DNA of 64,000 nucleotides from an uncultured Methanosarcinales archaeon (lineage in GTDB: Archaea; Halobacteriota; Methanosarcinia; Methanotrichales; Methanotrichaceae), in assembly GCA_903871465.1 (NCBI GenBank), contig CAIQHB010000080.1, forward strand, positions 1-64,000, written 5' to 3'. Position 1 is the stretch's first letter, and the number at the start of each line of letters is the position of its first letter. The position numbers and the translations under genes were made by a program. A model generated the notes under the pieces. It ran no database searches and was not told the origin of the DNA. It worked only from the letters and a program-made list of their open reading frames with translations. Shown here one piece after another: positions 1 to 8,856 of the stretch.

Positions 1-357
1 GGTAATGGTAAAGAAATTCAAGAGTTTTTCGGTATCATTGACAGATTTGCCGCTATAATTAGTCGGCATGATATCGAGCCGCTTTACAGAAGCGATACCG
101 GGTCCATAACTCCAATTGCCATAGCCGTTTTTCTTGAATTTTGAAATCTCATAAGGAAGAACCGTCTCCGAACCGGAAGGTATTGAGTCGGGCACGACCG
201 TCCTCTGGAGCGTCGTAAAAACATCGGTCGCAATCGGGTATCCTTCGAGCTGGCTCTTATTTTGGGCGACCTCTTTTGAGCTCCCCAATGATGAGAAGAT
301 CAGCATGCCCATTAGTAAGACTAAACATATTTTCTTGTATTCATAAAATGGTTTCAC
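1..357 (-). CDS. Exported protein, N-terminal part; possible TIGR03768-type metallophosphoesterase (partial)
   Basis: An open frame runs from a GTG at 357 to the left edge (119 codons seen, C-terminus outside the window). GGAGG lies 6 nt upstream of the GTG, so the start is well supported. The first 25 residues are a signal peptide: charged start (KPFYEYKK), then a hydrophobic stretch (LVLLMGMLIFSSLG). The mature part reads TDVFTTLQRTVVP, then LPYEISKF and GYGNWSYGPG. From memory this resembles the N-terminus of the TIGR03768 metallophosphoesterase family; the metal-binding motifs would lie outside the window. The exported location is well supported, the enzyme family only tentatively. Confidence 0.55.
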   Translation of the reverse strand, partial: MKPFYEYKKICLVLLMGMLIFSSLGSSKEVAQNKSQLEGYPIATDVFTTLQRTVVPDSIPSGSETVLPYEISKFKKNGYGNWSYGPGIASVKRLDIMPTNYSGKSVNDTEKLLNFFTIT

Positions 358-649
358 AAAATTCCTCCTTTATCAATCATCCAGGTAGTTAGCCGAATCT
401 TCTGTAGACATAAATTCACCTGGACCTTTATCCTTTCTTACGTCAATCTAATAAGATTAAGTAAGTTTCTAAGGAATATATGTCTTTTGGCCCCTCTGCT
501 TACGGGCAGACTGGTAAAATATGTATATTATGTTAGAGAAAAAAGAGGTTGATATCTTAGATCGATTTCCTGGGTTCCATATATTGCCATATGTAATCTA
601 TTTGACCGCCTTCGCGCCTGCAAATATATTTTCATAGCAACATTCATAT

Positions 650-2560
650 TCACGATTTCGATGGAGATGGCGATGCCGACAGACCGAACTCGCTCAAGGA
701 GTCCCTGATCTCCTCGAAAGATAGGAAGAGCTCGTCAATTTGACGGTCAACCTGTGCCAGCCTCGGCTCGGCAGAGAGCCATATCTGGAACACGTCACCG
801 CGAACCATCTTGATGCTGGCCAGCATATCTGCCTGGGAGAGCCTGTAGACGATGTGGCTCCCAGTAGGAGTGTACCAATTGGAATGGGTGGCTTTTAGAT
901 GCTCCACATATTCATCCCATTCAAGCTCGCTGGAAATATTCCTGCTATCCGATTTCACGGGCTGCAGGAAAATGGAGAGATTCAAATGAGCCCTATCTCC
1001 AGAGATCTTTTGTTCTATACTCACCATCACCTCATGATAAAGAGGGCTATTTTTATTCACTTCCAGTCTCTGGCCCTGGAATACATCTTTTGCAACATCC
1101 GAAAAGAAGGGCGCGAGCCTTATTCTCTCTGTAAGCGGTGTGGCCAGGGATATTCCGATGAAGGAGATGGCGCTGAGAGACAGTCCTACCAGCACTCCAT
1201 GCTCTGTAAGGTAAGGCGAGACGGTATCCAGTGACTGATGCAGCCAGAATATTTCATAACATATAAGCAGGATTTGAGTGCCTCCTCCCATGATCAGGGC
1301 CGCCAATGCTCCCCACTTGGTGGCACGCTTCCAGTAGAGGCCTCCGATTATGGGAAAGAAGTAGGAAGTGGTGCCTATGACCGTGGCGATTATGACCGCC
1401 TCCAGGATGCTGTCCATCTTCAAAGCGATGATGGCCGAGGTGGCTATCATGATTACGACCAGGACTCTGTTTATGGTCAGCATCTCTTTCATGGTGGCTT
1501 CCGGCTTGATATGCCTCTGTATCAGGTCTCTGGAGATGCAGGAAGCTCCAGATGTGGCAAAGGTGGATGTGCAGGACATGCATGCGGCAAGGAATCCAAT
1601 CGTGAGCAGCGCCAAAACCAGAGGGGATACATTGTTGCTGATGAACGTTGGATAGAGCATCTCTGCCTCCGCCTCGCTCGTCGGCATGGGATATAGTGCT
1701 CGGAGTCCGATGGATGTCAAGAAGCAGCATAAATAGATCAGCGCCATAAGCCCTGCTCCCAGGATGAGACCCCTCTTGGCTGATCTTTCATCTCGAGCGG
1801 CCCAGATCTTCTGCCAGGGGTCCTGCTCTGCTACCCATCCCGGCAGGAGGGCCAGCTGGAGCACCAGTGCACCCAATACCCCTCCCATGACAAAGGGATT
1901 CCACCAATCAGGGCCAAAAGCAATGGCCGTTGCAGTAATAGATAAGCCTTTTTGGACCGGAAGCCATAGAGCCATTGCTGCCACAGAGGCCGCCAGCCCC
2001 GCCAGCAATGCGTATTTCGGCACGTCGGCCCAGACGACGGCTCGAAAGCCGCCTATGCTGACATATAATGCAGCAGCCACTGCCATTATCAGGATGGCAT
2101 AGATGGGTTCAATTCCGTAAAACGATCCCAGCACCAGCTTGAATCCTATAAAATCGGAAACCGAGAAGAGAACCATCATGATCGTAACAGCCAGGGCGAC
2201 GGGAGCCCGGATCAGTGGGTCGTACCTTATTTCCATGAGCTCGGGCTGAGTCAGTGCGGGAATGTTCTTGATCCTTCCAGAGATCGCTGCTATTATGATA
2301 AGGGCGGCGATATTGGGAAAGACCCAAAGCCAGATTGAGCCTATGCCTATGAGAAGGAACATGCCGGTCGCTAAGAGAAGTCCGCTCGCATTGATCCATG
2401 AGGCTGCTGTGGACAAACCTATGATTCCGGCACCCAATTCACTTCCGGCAAGCCAGAAGTCAGTGACCGATTTCTGTCTGCGAGAGGTGAGAAGGCTTAT
2501 GCCCACCAGCATCGCTATGAAAAGCACGAAAAATATCAGAAATAGATAATACGACTCCAT
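650..2560 (-). CDS. Sodium:solute symporter family protein
   Basis: A 636-residue integral membrane protein of the SSS (sodium:solute symporter, SLC5-like) family. Residues 1 to about 475 hold about 13 hydrophobic segments. The N-terminal family pattern is visible: TM1, a short basic loop (TSRRQKS), then FWLAGSELG, followed by the glycine/serine-rich segment AASWINASGLL where SSS carriers bind sodium and substrate. A soluble tail of roughly 150 residues follows the last membrane segment, longer than in simple family members. The substrate cannot be read from sequence; acetate or other small organic acids and amino acids are possible. It is transcribed alone and has no partner gene. Confidence 0.85.
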   Translation of the reverse strand: MESYYLFLIFFVLFIAMLVGISLLTSRRQKSVTDFWLAGSELGAGIIGLSTAASWINASGLLLATGMFLLIGIGSIWLWVFPNIAALIIIAAISGRIKNIPALTQPELMEIRYDPLIRAPVALAVTIMMVLFSVSDFIGFKLVLGSFYGIEPIYAILIMAVAAALYVSIGGFRAVVWADVPKYALLAGLAASVAAMALWLPVQKGLSITATAIAFGPDWWNPFVMGGVLGALVLQLALLPGWVAEQDPWQKIWAARDERSAKRGLILGAGLMALIYLCCFLTSIGLRALYPMPTSEAEAEMLYPTFISNNVSPLVLALLTIGFLAACMSCTSTFATSGASCISRDLIQRHIKPEATMKEMLTINRVLVVIMIATSAIIALKMDSILEAVIIATVIGTTSYFFPIIGGLYWKRATKWGALAALIMGGGTQILLICYEIFWLHQSLDTVSPYLTEHGVLVGLSLSAISFIGISLATPLTERIRLAPFFSDVAKDVFQGQRLEVNKNSPLYHEVMVSIEQKISGDRAHLNLSIFLQPVKSDSRNISSELEWDEYVEHLKATHSNWYTPTGSHIVYRLSQADMLASIKMVRGDVFQIWLSAEPRLAQVDRQIDELFLSFEEIRDSLSEFGLSASPSPSKS

Positions 2561-2726
2561 CAGATCGCCCCAGATGGCAATGCCTGTGCATATGATTTAT
2601 TCGTGATCTCCAACCGCGTCACCGCGCTCGTATAGAGAGACTTATTATTTAAGATTATGTAGAAAATTAGATTTACTGAAAGAAAAGCAAACTTGATTTA
2701 TGGTCAGACTCAGGACGAGGGCCGTC

Positions 2727-2760
2727 AGAAGCCTCGAAGAGCTATGCTCTGGAGGCTTCT
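2727..2760. terminator. Nested perfect hairpin, likely transcription end signal
   Basis: The arms AGAAGCCTC (2727-2735) and GAGGCTTCT (2752-2760) pair perfectly and enclose a second stem AGAGC/GCTCT (2738-2742 and 2746-2750). A T-rich tract (TCTTTTCTG) follows on the plus strand. The hairpin lies about 30 nt beyond the stop of the beta-helix protein gene on the minus strand, between two minus-strand genes. It can act as an end or processing signal for that transcript, although the T tract faces the other direction. Confidence 0.5.
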
Positions 2761-2791
2761 TCTTTTCTGTCGATTTGTCTATTCGGAGTCT

Positions 2792-4708
2792 CTAGCTTAC
2801 TGTCACCACATTGCTCTGGCCAAGGAGCTGGTAAGCCCCTTGACCGGCCTCGGTGATAGCAGATTGGAACATCCTGAAGTCATAGGTGCCGGGATCTGCA
2901 GGGAGCCGCCAGGTAATTCTGCCACAATTATTGCTGCCTACCGACCTCGTTTCCAAGGGGAACTTATCAGGCCTGTTCACGCCGTACATGCCGATAACAC
3001 CCGTTCCTTCCGGAGGGGCTCCCCAGTAGCTTACTGTGACTTTGCCACCGGGCGCAACATGCGATGGTGAGGCTATGACTTTGTTGCCCTTAAATATTTT
3101 GACTTCTATACTGCTGCTGGTGGCCAGCCGAATATAGCTATCGTTCTCGAAGATCCTGAAGTCATACATGCCCGGATCGGGAGCATCCAGGATCACAGTG
3201 CCGTTCTCTTTTCCATTCAGATACTGGCGGGAAGTGAAGCTGGTGTCAGGTGATCCGGATCTGTACATAGCTATCCAGTCATTCTCATAACCCGGAGCCC
3301 CTGCATAGTTAACAGTGATCTCCTCGCAGGTGTTCACCGAGGCCGGAGTTGCAGTGATGGTCGGAACCATAACAATGAAATTCAGAGAGTCCATCTCCTC
3401 TCCATTGGTGTTATACATGCGAAGACTGTAGGATCCATTGTCGGCAGGAGCCTTCAGCTTCAGTGTACCTGATGAGCCTTTCAGGTTCTGAGAAGACAGA
3501 GCCTTATCCCGGCTGGCTTTTCCTCTGGTCTGATCCGTCTTCATAATTCCCACCCAGCCGGAGAAGTTTCCGGGAGCCACATAAAACGCATTGACATCTC
3601 GTCCGGGCATGTAGGTTCTGTGGTCCAGCTTCAGCACTGAGCCCATCAATCCCCTGGACTTGTAACTGAGTATGGCGTCGATAGACGCTTTCGGCAGATT
3701 GTCCACGTTATGCCCTCCAAGAATGCCATAGCCGCTGTCGCAGATCCCGTCTCTGTTGCGGTCATTGCAGCCCTGCTCCCGGGCATCGTAGTTGCTGTAG
3801 TGGTTGCCTGCCTTGCCGTTGTCCCACTGGTTGTAACCGTCGTCGAAGGCATTCTGAACGTTGTTCTGTAGGTTATTCTGGTAGAGAACGTTGGCGCCGA
3901 TTGTTGAGGAGTTCGTGCTGTTCTGTCCGATGTTGTAGGTCTTCGCCTGGCTGCCGGAGACGTATGCTATGGAGACTCCCTTACCTTTTGTTGTGATGCT
4001 TTCGCTTATGTTAATGTTCGAGATGTTTATGCCCATCTTGTTCCGGGTTAAGTTGTTGGACATGATGTTGTTGCCTCTGGATGTTTCTATGGTGATACCA
4101 TTCCAATTCATGCCGGCATAGTTGCCCCATATCTGGTTGTTGTTGGAATGAATCAGCAGGATTCCGCCTTTTTTGTTTTCCGTCACCATGTTTAAAAAAA
4201 CGGCATTTTTGTCGGCGTAGTAAAGGATAATTCCGTAGTTACCATTTTTGACGACTGTATTGTTTTTGATTATGTTCCCGTGGGAGAGCACTCTTATGCC
4301 CGCGTCTTTGGCATCCGAACCGGATCCTGTAACCGAAAATCCCATAAGGGTTGAACCGTTGGCCGCGATGGTTACTGCGCTTCCCTTGCCGCCGGCGTCA
4401 ATAACCGGCTTGCCCATGCCCTTGAGGGTAAGCGTTTTGGTTACGTTGACCCTCTCGTGGAAGGTGCCGTTCTGCACCTCAATGATTTGGCCCGGATTAG
4501 CGGCATCTATGACCGACTGGATACTATACCCCGGTTTGACATAGTATGTGGCGTTCGCTAAACCGGAAAGAATCAGTACCGTGATCGCCAGAACCGTGAT
4601 CACTAGAATTACCAATGTGGATTTATCAATCCAGGGGCTCAACCCGTTCTCCATGCTGACTAGAATGCAGAAGCAGTATAAGATAGTGATCGTTAAGGAA
4701 AATGCCAA
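2792..4708 (-). CDS. Secreted NosD-like right-handed beta-helix protein with C-terminal Ig-like repeats
   Basis: A 638-residue exported or surface-anchored protein. A hydrophobic segment (LVILVITVLAITVLIL, about residues 30-50) acts as signal or anchor. Residues 55-330 form a NosD/pectate-lyase-type parallel beta helix, recognised by GYSIQSVIDAANPGQII and by repeating NxxxNNxxxxNxxGI strands (NIIKNNTVVKNGNYGIILY, NNQIWGNYAGMNWNGI). The linker DRNRDGICDSGYGI looks like a calcium loop. About three Ig-like beta domains follow (about residues 350-638), two with related wording (YAGAPGYENDWIAMY, YWGAPPEGTGVIGMY; YDFRIFE, YDFRMFQ). It carries many N-glycosylation sequons, typical of S-layer-associated proteins. 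The listed start is a TTG; an ATG at 4654 is equally plausible. A TATA-like CTTATTTATG lies about 20-30 nt upstream of the TTG. The ligand is unknown. Confidence 0.75.
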   Translation of the reverse strand: MAFSLTITILYCFCILVSMENGLSPWIDKSTLVILVITVLAITVLILSGLANATYYVKPGYSIQSVIDAANPGQIIEVQNGTFHERVNVTKTLTLKGMGKPVIDAGGKGSAVTIAANGSTLMGFSVTGSGSDAKDAGIRVLSHGNIIKNNTVVKNGNYGIILYYADKNAVFLNMVTENKKGGILLIHSNNNQIWGNYAGMNWNGITIETSRGNNIMSNNLTRNKMGINISNINISESITTKGKGVSIAYVSGSQAKTYNIGQNSTNSSTIGANVLYQNNLQNNVQNAFDDGYNQWDNGKAGNHYSNYDAREQGCNDRNRDGICDSGYGILGGHNVDNLPKASIDAILSYKSRGLMGSVLKLDHRTYMPGRDVNAFYVAPGNFSGWVGIMKTDQTRGKASRDKALSSQNLKGSSGTLKLKAPADNGSYSLRMYNTNGEEMDSLNFIVMVPTITATPASVNTCEEITVNYAGAPGYENDWIAMYRSGSPDTSFTSRQYLNGKENGTVILDAPDPGMYDFRIFENDSYIRLATSSSIEVKIFKGNKVIASPSHVAPGGKVTVSYWGAPPEGTGVIGMYGVNRPDKFPLETRSVGSNNCGRITWRLPADPGTYDFRMFQSAITEAGQGAYQLLGQSNVVTVS

Positions 4709-4762
4709 ATTCTCGATTCCAGCGAAGCATAAATAAGCACGAATGGGCTAGAAACCATTTCA

Positions 4763-5062
4763 ATGAGCGATATGAGATGCTTGATACTGATATTGTTCTC
4801 GTTGGTAGTGATGGCTGCTATAACCAGCAGTCAAATGCCCGTCAGACTGAATGGCTCTGCAGGTTTGACCTTACTGAACAGCCTGACCGAAGGACCTCTG
4901 AATCAGACCAATGATTCTCTGAATGCAACCAACAACTCAACAAACCTGAATGGGTTAAAAGATACCTTCCCCGACTTCCGGTCCTGGGGAACTGAGCCTA
5001 AAAACTATCCTCTATTTGTCTCCGGCACCGGGACCGACTATCTTAACGACACAAGCATTTAG
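4763..5062 (+). CDS. Small secreted, sequon-rich protein of unknown function
   Basis: A 99-residue protein beginning with a signal peptide (MRCLILILFSLVVMAAITSS). The mature part is short and rich in Asn, Thr and Ser, with N-glycosylation sequons (NQT, NDS, NAT, NNS, NDT). No domain is recognised. No clear ribosome binding site precedes the ATG. It is divergent from the beta-helix gene and convergent with another small exported protein. It could be a surface or S-layer-associated peptide; the coding call rests on the signal peptide and composition. Confidence 0.5.
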   Translation: MSDMRCLILILFSLVVMAAITSSQMPVRLNGSAGLTLLNSLTEGPLNQTNDSLNATNNSTNLNGLKDTFPDFRSWGTEPKNYPLFVSGTGTDYLNDTSI

Positions 5063-5151
5063 CTTGTCGGGTTAGGAGGGATGAGCGGGAAATCGCTGGA
5101 CGCATGCCCCTCAAAAGGAGTCTCCATCAGCTATCATGCATCCATGATGCC

Positions 5152-5661
5152 TCAGGTGCTGGTGTATCCATAAGGATAATTCGGATCATATCCGGGATAA
5201 TTATTCCAGGGATCATAGGAGGATTTTTCATTGGAAAGAAGGCTGGATATATCATATCCTGGAAGGTATCCGGTAGTAAATCCCGTGGAATAATGGCTTA
5301 AATTTTGGAGATTATTCTGCCCAGAAGGAGAGACGCGATTATTGTATCCAAGATTAAAACGAGAGGTGTAGTAATCCAGAGGATACTTAAGTGTCCCGTT
5401 GGAAGAGGAAAATCCTCTTGGGGTTCCTCCCCAGCCCCAGATATTGCCATCTGTCCCGGATGAGCTGTTAGTAGCCTCTGCATTGGTTTGGGCTTTTGAA
5501 GCTAATGCGGCGGGCGAGAGAGAGATCTGGCTCAGCTGAGATTCTGAGCTGGAGTTATCCTCATATTGCCACACAACGGCGAATACAGGCAGACATGAAA
5601 CCATGACTGCCGCGAACAATGCCGATAAAATCCTGTATTTGCACATTTTTGCAACTCGCAT
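5152..5661 (-). CDS. Secreted Tyr/Pro/Gly-rich protein of unknown function
   Basis: The frame is open from 5736, but ATG 5661 puts the signal peptide (KYRILSALFAAVMVSCLPVFA) at the N-terminus and is preferred; this gives 169 residues. The mature chain is low in hydrophobics, Ser/Asn-rich, and ends in a Tyr-Pro-Gly-rich tail (YDPWNNYPGYDPNYPYGY). The aromatic tail resembles the C-terminus of another exported protein in this window (23884-24696), which is also Tyr-rich. No known domain. Probably a cell-surface or matrix protein; function not assigned. Confidence 0.55.
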   Translation of the reverse strand: MRVAKMCKYRILSALFAAVMVSCLPVFAVVWQYEDNSSSESQLSQISLSPAALASKAQTNAEATNSSSGTDGNIWGWGGTPRGFSSSNGTLKYPLDYYTSRFNLGYNNRVSPSGQNNLQNLSHYSTGFTTGYLPGYDISSLLSNEKSSYDPWNNYPGYDPNYPYGYTST

Positions 5662-5810
5662 ATTATGTCTCTGCCCCCAATGTCTTGATCTCCTGGCATA
5701 AATATATGTGGTAAAAATATGGGCATATTCGGCCAAAATCCGTTCAATGGCGTTGAAATCGATTCCTGAATGTATATGCTTATCTAAGTTGGGATATAAG
5801 AGGTATTATC

Positions 5811-6824
5811 ATGGCATTAATGAAAGCAATTCAAGTAAGTTCCCCAGGGAATGACTTTGAGTTGGTTCATAAAGAAGTTCCCAAACCAAGAGAAAACGAA
5901 GTGCTCATCAAAGTGGAAGCTTGCGGGGTCTGTCATGGAGACGCTATCGTCAAGGAAGGTCTATTTCCCGGGCTGCAATATCCCAGAACTCCCGGCCATG
6001 AAGTCGTTGGGATAATAGATCAGCTCGGGTCCAAAACAAAGTATTGGAAGGTGGGACAGAGAGTAGGCGTGGGATGGCTCGGAGGACATTGCTTCCACTG
6101 TCCAGCATGCCGAAGTGGCGAGTTCGGAGCCTGCGAGGAATCGTTGACGACGGGCATCACAACCGATGGAGGCTACGCCGAGTTCATGGTTGCCCGCATG
6201 GAGGCTCTGAATTCCATTCCCGACAATCTTGACCCGGTAGACGCCGCGCCTCTCCTATGCGCGGGAAGGACGACCTTTGGAGCCCTGCAAAAAAGCCGTG
6301 CAAAAGGCGGCGACCTGGTGGCAATCCACGGTCTTGGGGGGCTCGGACATCTGGGCTTACAGTTCGCCATCAAGCTCGGCTTCGAGACTGCGGTCTTATC
6401 ACGTGGCAGGGGAAAGGAGACATTGGCTCGCAAGCTTGGCGCCCACCACTTCATTGACACCGATACATCCGATGCAGCAAAAGAGTTGATGGATCTGGGG
6501 GGTGCAAAGGTGATCCTCTGTACGGCACCAAGCGGCAAGGCCATCTCCGAGCTTGTCTCCGGTCTGGGCCAGAATGGGCAGATGATCATAGTCACCTTTG
6601 TAAATGAAGCGATGCAGATTTTCCCAGGCAATCTGATGCGAGGCGGCCGGTCCATCTGCGGCTGGGTAGGAGGCAATCCACAGGACGCATTGCGCTTCAG
6701 CGTGCTCACTGGAGTCAGACCAATGGTCGAGGTGTTTCCATTGGAGCAGGCAGCCTTTGCTTATGAGAGAATGATGTCTGCAAAGGTTCATTTCCGTGCA
6801 GTCCTTAAAATGGGAGGGCGTTAA
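5811..6824 (+). CDS. Zinc-dependent alcohol dehydrogenase (MDR family)
   Basis: A 337-residue cytosolic medium-chain dehydrogenase/reductase that interconverts alcohols and aldehydes or ketones with NAD(P)(H). Catalytic zinc ligands are present in ACGVCHGD (Cys) and PGHEVVG (His, Glu). The structural zinc site is the four-cysteine lobe CFHCPACRSGEFGAC (C-x2-C-x2-C-x7-C). The Rossmann loop is GLGGLGHLG, followed by the helix of the cofactor domain. Its length is normal for the family. It is the first gene of a tight operon: the nitroreductase gene starts 2 nt after its stop. The physiological substrate is unknown. Confidence 0.9.
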   Translation: MALMKAIQVSSPGNDFELVHKEVPKPRENEVLIKVEACGVCHGDAIVKEGLFPGLQYPRTPGHEVVGIIDQLGSKTKYWKVGQRVGVGWLGGHCFHCPACRSGEFGACEESLTTGITTDGGYAEFMVARMEALNSIPDNLDPVDAAPLLCAGRTTFGALQKSRAKGGDLVAIHGLGGLGHLGLQFAIKLGFETAVLSRGRGKETLARKLGAHHFIDTDTSDAAKELMDLGGAKVILCTAPSGKAISELVSGLGQNGQMIIVTFVNEAMQIFPGNLMRGGRSICGWVGGNPQDALRFSVLTGVRPMVEVFPLEQAAFAYERMMSAKVHFRAVLKMGGR

Positions 6825-6826
6825 CT

Positions 6827-7534
6827 ATGAGCGAAATTCTCAGAATCATCCAGGACAGGCATTCGTCCAGGGCACCTTTTGACCGGGAACATCAGCCATC
6901 GAAACAGGACTTAATGCAGATACTTGAGGCAGCACGCTGGGCACCCACCGCCCACAACATGCAGAACTTTGAGATAATCGTCGTTGATGATAAGAAACGG
7001 CTGGAGGAACTGGGAGAGATCAAATCCCGGATTTCCGAGGATTTCCTCAGGGAGAACTATCAACAGCTCTCACACTCGGAAGAGGAATTGCTGCAAAAGA
7101 AGGTTGGAATCCTGGGCGCCATGTTTCCTCCATCCTGGAGGACGCCTGGTGATTGGCGCCGGGTTGCGCGTGAAAGTGAGCCATCTGTTCTTGATCAAAC
7201 CATTAAGGGCAGTCCGGTGCTATTGATCGTGACCTATGACACCAGGAAGAGGGCTCCGGCTTCTGTTGGTGATACTTTGGGCTTCATAAGCCTTGGCTGT
7301 GTTATGGAGAACATGTGGCTGATGGCAGAAGAGCTGGGAATCGGTTTCCAAATAATGAGCGTCTTTGGCGGAGACGAAGTTGAATCAGAGGTGAAGAAGA
7401 TTCTCGGTATTCCCGAATATCTGAAGATAGCCTATGCCATCCGTCTGGGATATCCTATATCGAAATCGTCCCAATCGCCGAGAGTGCGCCGGGATATAGC
7501 TGGATTTGCCCACCATAATCGGTTTGAGTCATGA
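6827..7534 (+). CDS. Nitroreductase family FMN oxidoreductase
   Basis: A 235-residue flavoprotein of the nitroreductase superfamily, which uses FMN and NAD(P)H to reduce nitro compounds, quinones or enones. The N-terminal FMN/phosphate signature is clear (IQDRHSSRAPFD, then LEAARWAPTAHNMQNFEIIVV), as is the C-terminal family block (MENMWLMAEELGIGFQIMSVFGGDEV). It lies 2 nt after the alcohol dehydrogenase gene and overlaps the methyltransferase gene by 4 nt (ATGA), so the three are probably translated from one message. The substrate is not predictable. Confidence 0.85.
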   Translation: MSEILRIIQDRHSSRAPFDREHQPSKQDLMQILEAARWAPTAHNMQNFEIIVVDDKKRLEELGEIKSRISEDFLRENYQQLSHSEEELLQKKVGILGAMFPPSWRTPGDWRRVARESEPSVLDQTIKGSPVLLIVTYDTRKRAPASVGDTLGFISLGCVMENMWLMAEELGIGFQIMSVFGGDEVESEVKKILGIPEYLKIAYAIRLGYPISKSSQSPRVRRDIAGFAHHNRFES

Positions 7535-8331
7535 GCGAATACGTACACGGCTACTCGGGCCGCGAGTCGGAGAGGCTCTCAGATCAGGCCAGGACACTTG
7601 AAGGCCTTCTTCATCATGACACATCCTACCCGGCCGGCGCAAGAGTCCTGGAGGCAGGATGCGGTGTGGGAGCCCAGACAGCCATCCTGGCGAAAAAGAG
7701 CCCGGAGGCACGAATCATCTCCGTGGACATTTCCCAGGGTTCGATAGATCAGGCAAGGCGCCTGGTGAAGGACGAAGGCGTCTTTAATGTTCAGTTCCAG
7801 AGGGCGGATATCTTTCAACTGCCTTTCCAGGAAGATTGTTTCGATCATATTTTTCTCTGCTTTGTGCTGGAGCATCTTTCCGACCCCTTAAGGGCCATGC
7901 AGGAGCTGAAGAAGATTCTGCGGCCCGGCGGCACATTGACGGTGATTGAGGGCGATCATGGTTCCTGCTATTTCCATCCCGAGACCCGGGAGGCTCTGAC
8001 CTGCTGGCGCTCTCTGAATGCCGTGCAGGCGGAATTGGGCGGGAACTCGCATATCGGCAGAGAGCTTTATCCGCTCTTATGCCGGGCGGGTTTTCGAGAG
8101 GTCAGAGTCTCGCCACGCATGGTTTACAGCGACCGAAGCCGGCCGGAGATGAGGACAGGTTTTGTAGAAAATACTATCATCCCCATGGTGGAAGGCGTTA
8201 AGGCGCAGGCTCTGCAGATGGGACTCGTGGATAGTGACGACTGGATAAAGGGAATAAAAGATCTCCACAGCACCGCTGGACAGGATGGGACATTTTGCTA
8301 CACTTTTTTCAAGGCAATCGGGGTTAAGTGA
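7531..8331 (+). CDS. Class I SAM-dependent methyltransferase
   Basis: A 266-residue protein with a Rossmann-type methyltransferase fold. Motif I is VLEAGCGVGAQT (about residues 36-47), the acidic SAM-ribose residue is in SVDISQGS, motif IV-like FDHIFLCFVLEHL follows, and the post-motif is LRPGGTLTVIEGDHGS. The last 100 residues are the variable substrate domain. The start overlaps the stop of the nitroreductase gene (ATGA). The arrangement suggests a small-molecule modification operon (dehydrogenase, reductase, methylase). The methyl acceptor is unknown. It lacks the cysteine set expected of an ArsM arsenite methylase, although an ArsR gene follows downstream. Confidence 0.85.
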   Translation: MSEYVHGYSGRESERLSDQARTLEGLLHHDTSYPAGARVLEAGCGVGAQTAILAKKSPEARIISVDISQGSIDQARRLVKDEGVFNVQFQRADIFQLPFQEDCFDHIFLCFVLEHLSDPLRAMQELKKILRPGGTLTVIEGDHGSCYFHPETREALTCWRSLNAVQAELGGNSHIGRELYPLLCRAGFREVRVSPRMVYSDRSRPEMRTGFVENTIIPMVEGVKAQALQMGLVDSDDWIKGIKDLHSTAGQDGTFCYTFFKAIGVK

Positions 8332-8447
8332 ATTGTTTAGGTTACAGTCGCTAAATGAGATCGATTTAACCGAATAGAAAAAAAGCTGACATTTATCCGG
8401 TTTTGTTCAATCTCTTGCTGTTTTTAATATCGTCTTATCGCGATATG

Positions 8448-8473
8448 TTTATATCTGAATACGTTTTAGATAT
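8448..8473 (+). promoter_or_regulatory. TATA-like promoter with inverted repeat, candidate ArsR operator
   Basis: TTTATATC (8448-8455) is a good archaeal TATA element about 30 nt before the ArsR ATG at 8482. It overlaps the inverted repeat ATATCT-N11-AGATAT (8451-8473). A repressor bound there would cover the TATA box and block transcription initiation, the usual layout for autoregulated ArsR genes. A similar dyad (ATATC-N10-GATAT) precedes the second ArsR-containing cluster near 19.3 kb. The regulatory role is inferred. Confidence 0.45.
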
Positions 8474-8481
8474 GTCCTATC

Positions 8482-8850
8482 ATGACTCAAAAATCTGTCT
8501 CGGATCTGCGCGTCAAGATCCTTGATGCGCTCTCAGACCCCACCCGTCTGGAGCTGCTGGAATTCCTCGCCCAGGGAGAGCGTTGCGTCTGCGAGATTCT
8601 GCCTGCCTTTCAGAGGTCTCAGTCCACCATATCCAAACATCTCAACATCCTCCATGAAGCCGGCATCCTGGAAAGGAAGATAGATGGCAAGAGAACCCTT
8701 TACAGAATAAAAGACCCACTGGTATTCGATCTGATCCGGATGGTGGATGCTCTGGCTCTGAGACAGATATCGCTGCTTACTGATGCAGGAAAGATTCTGC
8801 AAAAGTCACTCCACAATTCTCAATTCGGGGCAGAAGCTAATAGGTGTTGA
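8482..8850 (+). CDS. ArsR/SmtB family transcriptional repressor
   Basis: A 122-residue winged-helix regulator. The recognition helix region is QRSQSTISKHLNILHEAGIL, followed by the wing IDGKRTLYRI. The metal-sensing cysteine pair is at the start of helix 3 (GERCVCEIL), the classic As(III)/Sb(III) site; further cysteine is absent except near the C-terminus. Such proteins leave the operator when the metalloid binds. The gene stands directly before a DUF318/ArsP-type permease (6-nt gap), so it most likely controls that permease and the following redox genes. A candidate operator overlaps its own TATA box. Confidence 0.9.
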   Translation: MTQKSVSDLRVKILDALSDPTRLELLEFLAQGERCVCEILPAFQRSQSTISKHLNILHEAGILERKIDGKRTLYRIKDPLVFDLIRMVDALALRQISLLTDAGKILQKSLHNSQFGAEANRC

Positions 8851-8856
8851 TCTCAG

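Noticed and set aside
1254-1730. His-rich minus-strand frame inside the symporter gene
   Set aside because: It is an alternative frame of the symporter; the symporter frame has the family's motifs.
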